The notes beneath the pieces are model-generated. The model was not told where the DNA came from. It worked only from the letters and a program-made list of their open reading frames with translations, and ran no database searches. From DATKAS01 sp963773315 (lineage in GTDB: Bacteria > Actinomycetota > Acidimicrobiia > Acidimicrobiales > DATKAS01), in assembly GCA_963773315.1 (NCBI GenBank), contig CAVZAF010000005.1:372001-436000 (forward strand): a stretch of DNA of 64,000 nucleotides, given 5' to 3'. Positions 27,411 to 34,539 of this stretch are shown one piece after another. The stretch's first letter is position 1. Each line of letters begins with the position of its first letter. The translations under genes and the position numbers were made by a program.

Positions 27411-28191
27411 GGACGCTCCTCTCGCCGTCTGCCGAGTGCGCGAGCTCGGCGATCAGCAGGTTGACGCGGACTTCGATCTCGTCAGCGGCACGCACGAACG
27501 CCGGATAGCTGTCCTCATCGTTCGCCGCGGCAACAGCCGGATCGGCCATGCTCCAGTGCGCGGTCACCGGCGCGCCTGGGAACTCGGGACAGATCTCCTT
27601 GACCTTGTCGCACAGGGTGATGACACGATCGAAGCGGGCGCGCGCGAAGCGGTCGAGATGCTTGGTGGTGCTCCTGGAGATGTCGATCCCTCGCTCTGAC
27701 ATCACGCGCACGGCGTTCGGGTGCAGCGGCTTCGGGTAGCTGCCCGCGCTTCGGGCCTCCACGACACCGTGCGTGTGATTCGTGAGCAGCGCCTCGGCGA
27801 TCTGTGAGCGCGCCGAGTTCCCCGTGCAGAGGAACAGGACACGCTGCCTCGGCTTCACCGCGCCGGGCGCTTGCGGAACCGGTGGCGCGAGCGCGAGAGA
27901 CGGGTGCAACGAGGCCCCGGCCGACACGAAGAGCTGGCCGAAGCGGGCGAGGTCCAGCCGGTAGTAGGTATCGCGCCCGTCAGCAGAGCTCTGCCGGGCC
28001 GACACAAGGCCCACTGACCGGAGCTCCCCGAGGTGATACGAGACGAGGTTCTGGGCCTTTCCGACCAGCTGAGCGACCTCGCCGACCCGCCAGTCGCTGC
28101 GCGCGAGATGGCTCAGAAGCTGCCAGCGCAACGGGTCCGCGACGAGCTGCAGGAACTGCACAGGCGCTTCGTCGGCAGCAGCTACGACCAC
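27397..28191 (-). CDS. ArsR-family regulator fused to arsenate reductase / low-Mr phosphatase domain
   Basis: 264 residues with two domains. Residues about 8-95 form an ArsR/SmtB winged helix (VADPLRWQLLSHLARSDWR; LVSYHLGELRSVGLV). After a Pro-rich linker, residues about 115-255 form a low-molecular-weight phosphatase-like ArsC with the CX5R loop CTGNSARSQIAEALL, the two relay cysteines in LCDKVKEICPEF, and the acid HWSMADPA. This fused form occurs in actinobacteria and probably senses arsenite or phosphate-like stress while reducing arsenate. The start is a GTG 14 bases from tandem ArsR-like operators. No arsenite exporter gene is in the window. Confidence 0.9.
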   Translation of the reverse strand: MVVAAADEAPVQFLQLVADPLRWQLLSHLARSDWRVGEVAQLVGKAQNLVSYHLGELRSVGLVSARQSSADGRDTYYRLDLARFGQLFVSAGASLHPSLALAPPVPQAPGAVKPRQRVLFLCTGNSARSQIAEALLTNHTHGVVEARSAGSYPKPLHPNAVRVMSERGIDISRSTTKHLDRFARARFDRVITLCDKVKEICPEFPGAPVTAHWSMADPAVAAANDEDSYPAFVRAADEIEVRVNLLIAELAHSADGERSVHVIR

Positions 28192-28204
28192 GTCTTGAGA
28201 CTAG

Positions 28205-28237
28205 ATCAAACTAGATTGATACGTCAACCTCGTTTGA
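28205..28237 (-). promoter_or_regulatory. Tandem ArsR-type operators
   Basis: Two imperfect palindromes lie just upstream of the ArsR-ArsC start: ATCAA-ACTAGA-TTGAT (28205-28220) and TCAA-CCTCGT-TTGA (28224-28237). ATCAA-N6-TTGAT is the known pattern for ArsR/SmtB family sites. They are AT-rich against the local background. They probably mediate autorepression. Confidence 0.75.
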
Positions 28238-28336
28238 TGCATACGCGTCGGGGAAGTGATCGTGGAAATCGGCGGCTAGCCGCTAGGTTGGGACGACTCG
28301 CCGCACGGGTGAGTTCATCAATGAGAAGAGATCGTT

Positions 28337-28537
28337 TTGTCTACAGGTACTGTCAAGTTCTTCAACAACGACAAGGGTTACGGCTTCATCAGCCGTGAAG
28401 ATGGCGACGACGTGTTCGTGCACTTCTCGAGCATCCAGTCGGCGGGCTTCAAGTCCCTCACCGAGGGCCAGAAGGTCGAGTTCGATGTCGCTCCCGGCCG
28501 GAAGGGCGAAGAGGCGCAGAACGTTCGCGTGATCTGA
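28337..28537 (+). CDS. Cold-shock protein CspA family
   Basis: 66-residue single-stranded RNA/DNA-binding protein. RNP1 (KGYGFI) and RNP2 (VFVHFSSI) are intact, and the start GTVKFFNNDKGYGF is classic. The start codon is TTG at 28337. Upstream, a 12-base palindrome (GCGGCTAGCCGC, 28272-28283) lies in the leader and may structure the mRNA as in other csp genes. Confidence 0.96.
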   Translation: MSTGTVKFFNNDKGYGFISREDGDDVFVHFSSIQSAGFKSLTEGQKVEFDVAPGRKGEEAQNVRVI

Positions 28538-28560
28538 GCGCTCTGGCTCTCCCCTAACGA

Positions 28561-28586
28561 CAGCCGCCGGGTCACACCGGCGGCTG
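28561..28586 (+). terminator. Terminator after cold-shock gene
   Basis: CAGCCGCCGG and CCGGCGGCTG form a perfect 10-bp stem with a 6-base loop, 23 bases after the csp stop. The following ATCCATTTCT has only a weak T-run. Confidence 0.75.
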
Positions 28587-28625
28587 ATCCATTTCTGGCG
28601 ACGGCTCGAGGAGAAGGGCGTCCTG

Positions 28626-28886
28626 ATGGCCAATCCGAGCAGGATGAAGCGCGAGATCGACAAGGCAAAGAAAGAGAAGGCAGCCGAGAAGCGTGAGCGC
28701 CGGCAGCGAACCGGCGACGCCGAGCCCGGCGAGGCGAGCACTACGCCCCCGGACGCGTCGGTTCCGACCGACGAGCTGCTCGGTCAGCTCGAGCGGATCC
28801 ATGCGCAGTTCGCCAACGACGAGATCGACTTCGAGGAGTTCGAGGCGGCGAAGGACGCGCTGATCGCCCAGCTCGCGACGGGCTAG
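28626..28886 (+). CDS. SHOCT-domain small protein
   Basis: 86 residues: a highly charged N-terminal half (KREIDKAKKEKAAEKRERR) and a C-terminal SHOCT-like motif (PTDELLGQLERIHAQFANDEIDFEEFEAAK trimmed here to its flanks: DELLGQL and IDFEEFEAAKDALI). SHOCT modules are short oligomerisation or targeting segments. ATG at 28626 follows GGAGAAGGG. Function unknown. Confidence 0.78.
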   Translation: MANPSRMKREIDKAKKEKAAEKRERRQRTGDAEPGEASTTPPDASVPTDELLGQLERIHAQFANDEIDFEEFEAAKDALIAQLATG

Positions 28887-28905
28887 CCCTCCGCCATCGG
28901 CGAGC

Positions 28906-29805
28906 TCATGAGCCGCTCGCCAAGGCCGCAGCCCTCACTCGACTGGCCACCGACACAGACCGGATGCGGGCGGCGAGGTGGAGGCGACCGAGCGTCCAGA
29001 TGAGCCACTTGCCCGGGTCGTACTGCCACCAGCGCGGGCCGTTTCGATAGTCGAACGGGAAGCGATGGTGGAAGCTGTGGTAGCCCTCGCCGAACGTGAT
29101 CAACGCGGTGATGACGCTGTCGCGGGCCGAGGAGCGAGTGTCGTAGCGGCGCTTGCCGATCAGATGCGCGAGCGAGTTCACACAGAACGTCGCCTGCAGC
29201 ATGACCGCCGTGCGCAAGAACCCTCCGACGAGGAGGCCTCCCCACGGGTCTCCCCACTGCGCGGCGATGACGGTCGGCAGCACGAGTCCGACGCCGATCG
29301 CGATGAACACGTAGAAGCGATGCTGCAGTCGGATGCTCGTGACCGCCGCGAGATCGGTGAGCCGAGTGACATCGGCCGAGGCCTCCCGGCGACGGAACAG
29401 CCATCCGACGTGAGCGAACCACGCGCCCCGCGTCACCGTGTGCGGGTCACCCGCGCCGTCGGTGTCGGCGTGATGGGCTCGGTGGTCTGCACTCCACGAC
29501 AGCGCCGAGTTCTGGAACGTCGCCGCTCCGAACGCCAGAAGTACCCAGCGAACCGGCGCCACAGGGCTGTAGGTGCGATGGGCGAAGAGGCGGTGATAGC
29601 CGGCGGTGATCCCCAAGCCGCAGGCCACGTAGAGCACTGCAGTCATCAGGAGCGTCGGCAAAGACGGGTTCACGACGATCCACACGAGCCCGGCGATGCC
29701 AGCGAGATGGATGAAGGACAGGCCCGCGATCGTGGTCCAGCACAGCCCGGGCGGCGCGGGCACCGCTGTCCTTGTGTCGGGTCGCTCGAGGAGATCGGTC
29801 GACAT
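28906..29805 (-). CDS. Acyl-CoA/fatty acid desaturase (delta-9 type)
   Basis: 299-residue membrane di-iron desaturase. The three histidine boxes are HRLFAHRTY (HX4H), HRAHHADTD (HX2HH) and GEGYHSFHHRFP (HX2HH). Hydrophobic pairs of helices surround them. It inserts a cis double bond into saturated acyl chains for membrane fluidity, which matches the nearby cold-shock gene. The start was placed at MSTDLLERPD (29805). Another in-frame Met lies 17 codons upstream but would overlap the upstream small gene. Confidence 0.9.
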   Translation of the reverse strand: MSTDLLERPDTRTAVPAPPGLCWTTIAGLSFIHLAGIAGLVWIVVNPSLPTLLMTAVLYVACGLGITAGYHRLFAHRTYSPVAPVRWVLLAFGAATFQNSALSWSADHRAHHADTDGAGDPHTVTRGAWFAHVGWLFRRREASADVTRLTDLAAVTSIRLQHRFYVFIAIGVGLVLPTVIAAQWGDPWGGLLVGGFLRTAVMLQATFCVNSLAHLIGKRRYDTRSSARDSVITALITFGEGYHSFHHRFPFDYRNGPRWWQYDPGKWLIWTLGRLHLAARIRSVSVASRVRAAALASGS

Positions 29806-29821
29806 CGCATGCCTCAGATCG

Positions 29822-30088
29822 TCAGATGGCCGAGTAGGGGACGGGATGGTTGCCACCGAGCTCCACGAACCGCTCGTTGAGCGCGTGTGCGATCAAGTCG
29901 TGGTTGTGATCGCTGGCGGTCAATGCTCCATACAGGTGGGCCTCGAGCTCGACCGGCGTGCTCATGCCACCGAGCTCGAAGTAGCGCAGCCACAGCTCGT
30001 CGAGGCTGAGGCCCGCGTCGATGCGAGCGCGATTCAGCCTGTCGTCGGGCGCGTCAAGCACGAGCGTGAGCTCGGGAGGCGCCGGCAC
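29822..30088 (-). CDS. Conserved small protein next to a GAF-ANTAR regulator
   Basis: 88 residues from a GTG at 30088, with alpha-helical character: RARIDAGLSLDELWLRYFEL, VELEAHLYGALTASDHNHD, HALNERFVELGGNHPVPYS. I recall similar short proteins beside GAF-ANTAR genes in actinobacteria but cannot name a family. It precedes the desaturase by 16 bases on the same strand and is divergent from the GAF-ANTAR gene. Confidence 0.6.
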   Translation of the reverse strand: MPAPPELTLVLDAPDDRLNRARIDAGLSLDELWLRYFELGGMSTPVELEAHLYGALTASDHNHDLIAHALNERFVELGGNHPVPYSAI

Positions 30089-30243
30089 GCCGCTTCGACA
30101 TGGTGCCTGCTCCGAATCCGGCGTGGCATCGCCGAGCCGAACCCTCGCTGTCGAAGGCACCGAGCAGGAGGGTAGCCTCTCCGGCCGAGCTGGCCACGCC
30201 AGCGTCTGTCGATTTCCGTAAACGCACTTGGGGACCGACTCTC

Positions 30244-30975
30244 GTGGACGACATCGAGGGAAGCCAAGAAGAGCTCGTCGCCGAGATCGCCGCGGTCGCG
30301 AACGCCGTGCTCTCGGGAAACACGGTGGAGGAGACCCTGCAGCAAGTGGTCTCGACCGCGGTCTCGACCATGGACGGGTGTGATTCCGCCGGCGTCTTCG
30401 TGGTCGACGGTCGGTCGGTGCGGAGCGTCGCCTACACGAGCGATGCGGTCGTGGAGCTCGACCGATTGCAGAACACACTCGACGAAGGACCGTGTCTCGA
30501 TGCCGCGTCGACCGCCGCCGTCGTCTATGTGAGCGACCTCTCCGAGGACGAGCGCTACCCGGGGTTCCGATCCGCCAGCACGACCGCCGACATCCGAACG
30601 GTGCTGGCCTGCCCCCTCATCTCCGACGAGATGCGCGGCGCGCTCAACCTGTACGCACGGCTCCCCAACGTGTTCGGGGCCACCGATCGAGCAAAGGGGA
30701 CAATCCTCGCTGCCCTCGCGGGCGCAGCGATCGCATCAAGCGCGCGGCGAGCCGACCTTCAGTCACAGAACGTCAACCTGCAGGCCGCACTGGTGTCGCG
30801 CGAGCTGATCGGACAGGCACAAGGCATCCTCATGGAGCGCGAGCGGGTGAGCGCCGAGCAAGCATTCGACATCCTGCGCCGAGCTTCACAGCACTTGAAC
30901 GAGAAGCTTCGCGACGTCGCGCAGAACCTGGTCGAGACCGGGGAGTCCCCGAACACCGGCGACCACACGCCCTAG
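30244..30975 (+). CDS. GAF and ANTAR domain-containing antiterminator
   Basis: 243 residues. The GAF sensor is at about 25-165 (DGCDSAGVFVVDGRSV, LDEGPCLDAAS, VLACPLI). The ANTAR RNA-binding domain is at about 180-235, with the conserved Ala and aromatic-type positions in LIGQAQGILMERERVSAEQAFDILRR split by Q and G. ANTAR proteins bind paired hairpins and prevent termination. The GTG at 30244 (VDDIEGSQEE) gives the compact usual length; the longer upstream frame is Arg/Pro-rich and unlikely to be coding. Confidence 0.9.
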   Translation: MDDIEGSQEELVAEIAAVANAVLSGNTVEETLQQVVSTAVSTMDGCDSAGVFVVDGRSVRSVAYTSDAVVELDRLQNTLDEGPCLDAASTAAVVYVSDLSEDERYPGFRSASTTADIRTVLACPLISDEMRGALNLYARLPNVFGATDRAKGTILAALAGAAIASSARRADLQSQNVNLQAALVSRELIGQAQGILMERERVSAEQAFDILRRASQHLNEKLRDVAQNLVETGESPNTGDHTP

Positions 30976-31023
30976 GCAGAGGAAGCGGGGTAGGGTCGCC
31001 AACCCGAGGCGTGGAGGTCGATC

Positions 31024-31365
31024 ATGGGCGTGTTCAACGGGATGTTTCCGATCGTTGCAGGCAAGGAGGACGCCGGTCGCGCGTTTGCGGCCGAGACGGT
31101 CGGCGCTCGAAAGGCGGAGTTCGAGGCGCTCCAAGCGCGTGCGAACATCACGCGGGAGACCTGGGCCATGCAGGAGACCCCGATGGGAAGCTTCATGGTC
31201 GTCTGGTTCGAAGGCGACGTCGAGAAGGCGTTCGGCGACCTTGCCACCGACAACAGCGAGTTCACCACCTGGTTCAGATCACAGGTGAAGGAGATCACCG
31301 GCTTCGACCTGGCAGCGCCGCCCGAGGGCCCGCTGCCGGCCGTGCTGCTCGACTGGCACAGCTGA
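31024..31365 (+). CDS. Hypothetical protein, dimeric alpha/beta-barrel-like
   Basis: 113 residues, ATG at 31024 preceded by AGGTCG. The strand MFPIVAGKEDAGRAFAAETV, a helix, and the strand MGSFMVVWFEGDVEKAFGDL suggest a ferredoxin-like barrel similar to DUF6176-type proteins. No catalytic residues stand out. It lies 13 bases before the GNAT gene. Confidence 0.65.
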   Translation: MGVFNGMFPIVAGKEDAGRAFAAETVGARKAEFEALQARANITRETWAMQETPMGSFMVVWFEGDVEKAFGDLATDNSEFTTWFRSQVKEITGFDLAAPPEGPLPAVLLDWHS

Positions 31366-31377
31366 CGCCGGACGAAC

Positions 31378-31881
31378 TTGGAGGCAGTCGGTCTTCCGAT
31401 CTCGGGCGCGCTGCTCGGGCGAGCGGGCCCCGCCGATGCCGCGGAGCTCCTGGTGCTCCAGCGGTGCTGTTGGGTCGAGGAAGCCATCGCCAACGACACC
31501 CTTGACGTCGCTGCACTGCACGAGTCCCTCGACGACGTGCAGGCGTGGCTCGGGGAATGGGACACCTGGTCTGTGCGCGTATCCGGCCGGTTGGTGGGCG
31601 CCGTGCGCGCTCGGCGGGAGGGCTCGACATGGGACATCGGGCGGCTGATGGTCGCACCGGACCACGCCGGCAAGGGTCTCGGGAGATGGCTCCTTCGCTT
31701 TGCTGAGGCTCAGGCGCCTGACGATGTCGAGTCGATCACGTTGTTCACGGGCGCGCGAAGCACTCGCAACATCGCGATGTACGAACGCGCCGGCTTCCGG
31801 CTGTCGCCCGACGCGGCGCCTCCCAACGCAGTGCGCCTCGTGAAGCGTCTCGACCGCGGCGCGGGAGCCGCGTCCTTCTAA
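31378..31881 (+). CDS. GNAT-family N-acetyltransferase
   Basis: 167 residues from a TTG start. The acetyl-CoA loop is in RLMVAPDHAGKGLGRWLL (the R/Q-x-x-G-x-G/A variant GKGLG). The C-terminal signature is TRNIAMYERAGFRL. Substrate unknown. The stop codon overlaps that of the convergent small membrane protein (CTAA). Confidence 0.85.
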   Translation: MEAVGLPISGALLGRAGPADAAELLVLQRCCWVEEAIANDTLDVAALHESLDDVQAWLGEWDTWSVRVSGRLVGAVRARREGSTWDIGRLMVAPDHAGKGLGRWLLRFAEAQAPDDVESITLFTGARSTRNIAMYERAGFRLSPDAAPPNAVRLVKRLDRGAGAASF

Positions 31882-32108
31882 TCCCGGTGGCGGCGACGCC
31901 CCACCACGACAGCGATGACGACCGCTCCGGCGATCGCCGCGATTGCCACTGTGCGCAGCACTTGAGCGTTCTGCTGAGCCGCCTCGTGAGCGCGCTCGGC
32001 CGCTTCCTGGGCGCGTTCCGCGGCCTGCAGCATCTGTTGCGCGTCGTCGAGCGCACTCTGGAGCTCAGCGATGTTCGCTTCGGCAGTCTTGATCGAGTCC
32101 TTGTCCAT
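31878..32108 (-). CDS. Small coiled-coil protein with one C-terminal membrane helix
   Basis: 76 residues: an Ala/Glu/Gln-rich coiled coil (IAELQSALDDAQQMLQAAER and repeats of AAERAHEAA) to about residue 50, then a single helix VAIAAIAGAVVIAVVVG and a basic RRRHRD end. This is tail-anchored topology. The ATG at 32108 has a GGAGG seven bases upstream. Not recognised as a named family. Confidence 0.75.
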   Translation of the reverse strand: MDKDSIKTAEANIAELQSALDDAQQMLQAAERAQEAAERAHEAAQQNAQVLRTVAIAAIAGAVVIAVVVGRRRHRD

Positions 32109-32220
32109 GCGTACCTCCTCCACGAGGTGCCAGCAGTAAACCACCCACTCACCCGTCTGGCCGTGTCCATCACCGAGTGCCAACCCTCGTTTGCTGGTCA
32201 GCTCATGCGAGGCTCGCGAC

Positions 32221-34069
32221 GTGTACTCGGCGGTGAAGCGTCTCCTGATCGGGATACCGCTCTCGTCATCGGAGCTCGGAGAGCAGCGGCTGAACAAGCG
32301 GGTGGCGCTGGCGGTCTTCGGCACCGACGCGATCGCGTCGACAGCGTTCGCCACGCAGGAGATCCTGGTGGTGTTGGTCCCGGCCGCGGGGATGGCCGCT
32401 CTCGACTACCTCGTGCCGCTCTCGATCGTCGTCATCGTGCTTCTGGCCATCGTCACGGCGAGCTACCGCCAGACGCTCTACGCGTATCCCAGCGGAGGCG
32501 GCTCGTACATCGTCAGCCGGGAGAACCTCGGCACGGGCGCTTCGCTCGTCGCGGCGGGGTCGTTGATGGTCGACTACACGCTCACCGTGGCGGTGTCGAT
32601 CGCCGCGGGAGCCGCCGCGATCACCTCGGCAGTCTCGTCGCTCCGCGGCCACGAGCTCGAGATCGGTCTCGTGTTGCTCGCGCTCATCGCGGTGGCGAAC
32701 TTGCGAGGGGTACGAGAGTCGGGGCGGCTGTTCGCTCCTCCCACCTACACGTACATCGCGATCATGACGTTGCTCGTCGTCGTCGGGCTCTTCCGCGTCG
32801 CAACGGGCTCGCTTGGCCGGCTTCCAGTCGACCAGGAGGCGTTGGCGCACTTCACCGGAGGTGAGGCGGTGCTCGCCGGCGCGTCCTCGTTCCTGCTCCT
32901 GCGCGCGTTCTCCTCGGGCGCGGTGGCGCTGAGCGGCGTCGAGGCGATCTCGAACGGCATCCAGGCGTTCCGCAAGCCCGAGTCGCGCAACGCGGCGATC
33001 ACGCTCACGTGGGTGGCATTCATCCTCGGGGCGCTGTTCCTCGGGATCGCCGTCCTCGCTGTCCCATCTTCGACCGACGTTGAGCCCCGACGAGACGCTT
33101 CTCTCGACGATGGGACACGCGGTCTTCGGCAACGGCGTGCTCTACATCGTCTTGCAGGCTTCGACGGCCGCGATCTTGACGCTTTCGGCGAACACGGCGT
33201 TCGCGGACTTCCCACGCCTGTCCGGGATCGTCGCGTCCGATGGGTTCCTTCCTCGCCAGTTCGCGAACCGAGGAGACCGGCTCGTGCTGTCGAACGGGAT
33301 CCTCGTGCTGATGTTCGCCGCAGCCAGCCTGCTGATCGCGTTCGGAGGCAAGGTCAGTGCTCTCATCCCGCTGTTCGCGGTCGGGCTGTTCATGTCGTTC
33401 ACGCTCTCGCAATCGGGAATGGTCGTGCACCATTGGAGGGGTCGCCAACCGGGTTGGCAGGGGCGGCTCGTCGTCAACGCCGTGGGAGCCTCTGCCACCG
33501 CGGTCGTGACCGTCGTGGTCGTCGTCTCGAAGTTCACCGAAGGTGCGTGGGTCCCGACGATCGTCATCCCACTCTTGGTGCTGCTCTTCTGGTTGATCCG
33601 CCGCCACTACACGCGCGTCGACCGGGCACTCGCCTGTCCGCCCGGCACGCCCTTGCCCGAGATCGTCCACACCGTCGTCGTGCTCGTGCCGTCGAGGGTG
33701 CACTCAGGAGTGCTCGAGTCGCTCGCCTACGCGAAGTCCTTGAGACCCCAGTACCTCCACGCGGTGCACGTGGCGTTCGACGAGGAGTCGGGAGCGCAGA
33801 TGCTCGCCACCTGGAGCGAGTATGGCTTCGACATCGCGCTGGATGTCGTGTTGTCGCCCTACCGCGCCCTCACAGGGCCAGTCCTGCAGTACATCAACAT
33901 GCTCGACGAGCGGTGGCAGCACGACACCGTGACCGTGATCATCCCGGAGTTCGTGGTGCATCGGTGGTGGGAGGCGCTGCTCCACAATCAGACTGCGCTG
34001 CTGCTCAAGGCCCGCTTGCTGCTTCGAAGGGGGACGGTCGTGACGTCGGTGCCCACTCACGTCGACTAG
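32221..34069 (+). CDS. APC-superfamily amino acid/polyamine permease (one frameshift)
   Basis: About 616 residues. The first half has helices starting VALAVFGTDAIASTAFATQE and the glycine-rich YPSGGGSYIVSRENLG typical of APC transporters. Near 33065 the frame moves one base and continues with LSPDETLLSTMGHAVFG and four or five more helices. A soluble C-terminal domain of about 170 residues (TVVVLVPSRVHSGVLESLAYAK) resembles a USP-like regulatory domain and ends THVD. The GTG at 32221 is the likely start. Substrate unpredicted; KUP-like potassium uptake is a weaker alternative. Confidence 0.83.
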
Positions 34070-34071
34070 GT

Positions 34072-34539
34072 GTGACCGACGCCGTTGTCGAGTCAAACCT
34101 GATCAACAGTCCGAACGTCTTCTCGGTCGTCGTCGCGACGCTCGCGGGGGTCGTCGGCGTCGTCTCTCTGGTCGAAGCTCGAACGGGAGCGCTCATCGGA
34201 GTCTTCATCTCCGTGACGACGATCCCGGCGGCCGCAGACATCGGAGTGTCGGCGGCGTTCGAGAACTGGGGTGAGGCGCGCGGCTCTCTGATCCAGCTGC
34301 TCCTGAACGTGGCGATCCTGATCGCCGTCGGCGCGGTCGGGCTCACGGTGCAACGACGAATGTGGGGGCGGATCGACAGAGGTCGGAAAGGAGCTCCACC
34401 CGACGCGCCCGACGAAGCTTCGATGAATCCCCGGCCTCGCGGCGAGAGTTCAGGGAGCCCGTCTCTCCGTATGGTGGGAACTGCGTGCCGCCCGATGGTC
34501 CGACCACAATCCCCAGCCTCCCAGTCACCGACCGCCTGA
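34072..34539 (+). CDS. DUF389-type membrane fragment
   Basis: From a GTG at 34072 (two bases after the permease stop) a 155-residue frame holds NSPNVFSVVVATLAGVVGVV, ARTGALIGVFISVTTIPAAA and SLIQLLLNVAILIAVG. This pattern matches only the C-terminal half of DUF389 membrane proteins. The last ~50 codons are non-hydrophobic and overlap the start of the P-type ATPase gene by 55 bases, so the true end may be earlier. It looks like a truncated relic or a stand-alone half. Confidence 0.55.
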   Translation: MTDAVVESNLINSPNVFSVVVATLAGVVGVVSLVEARTGALIGVFISVTTIPAAADIGVSAAFENWGEARGSLIQLLLNVAILIAVGAVGLTVQRRMWGRIDRGRKGAPPDAPDEASMNPRPRGESSGSPSLRMVGTACRPMVRPQSPASQSPTA

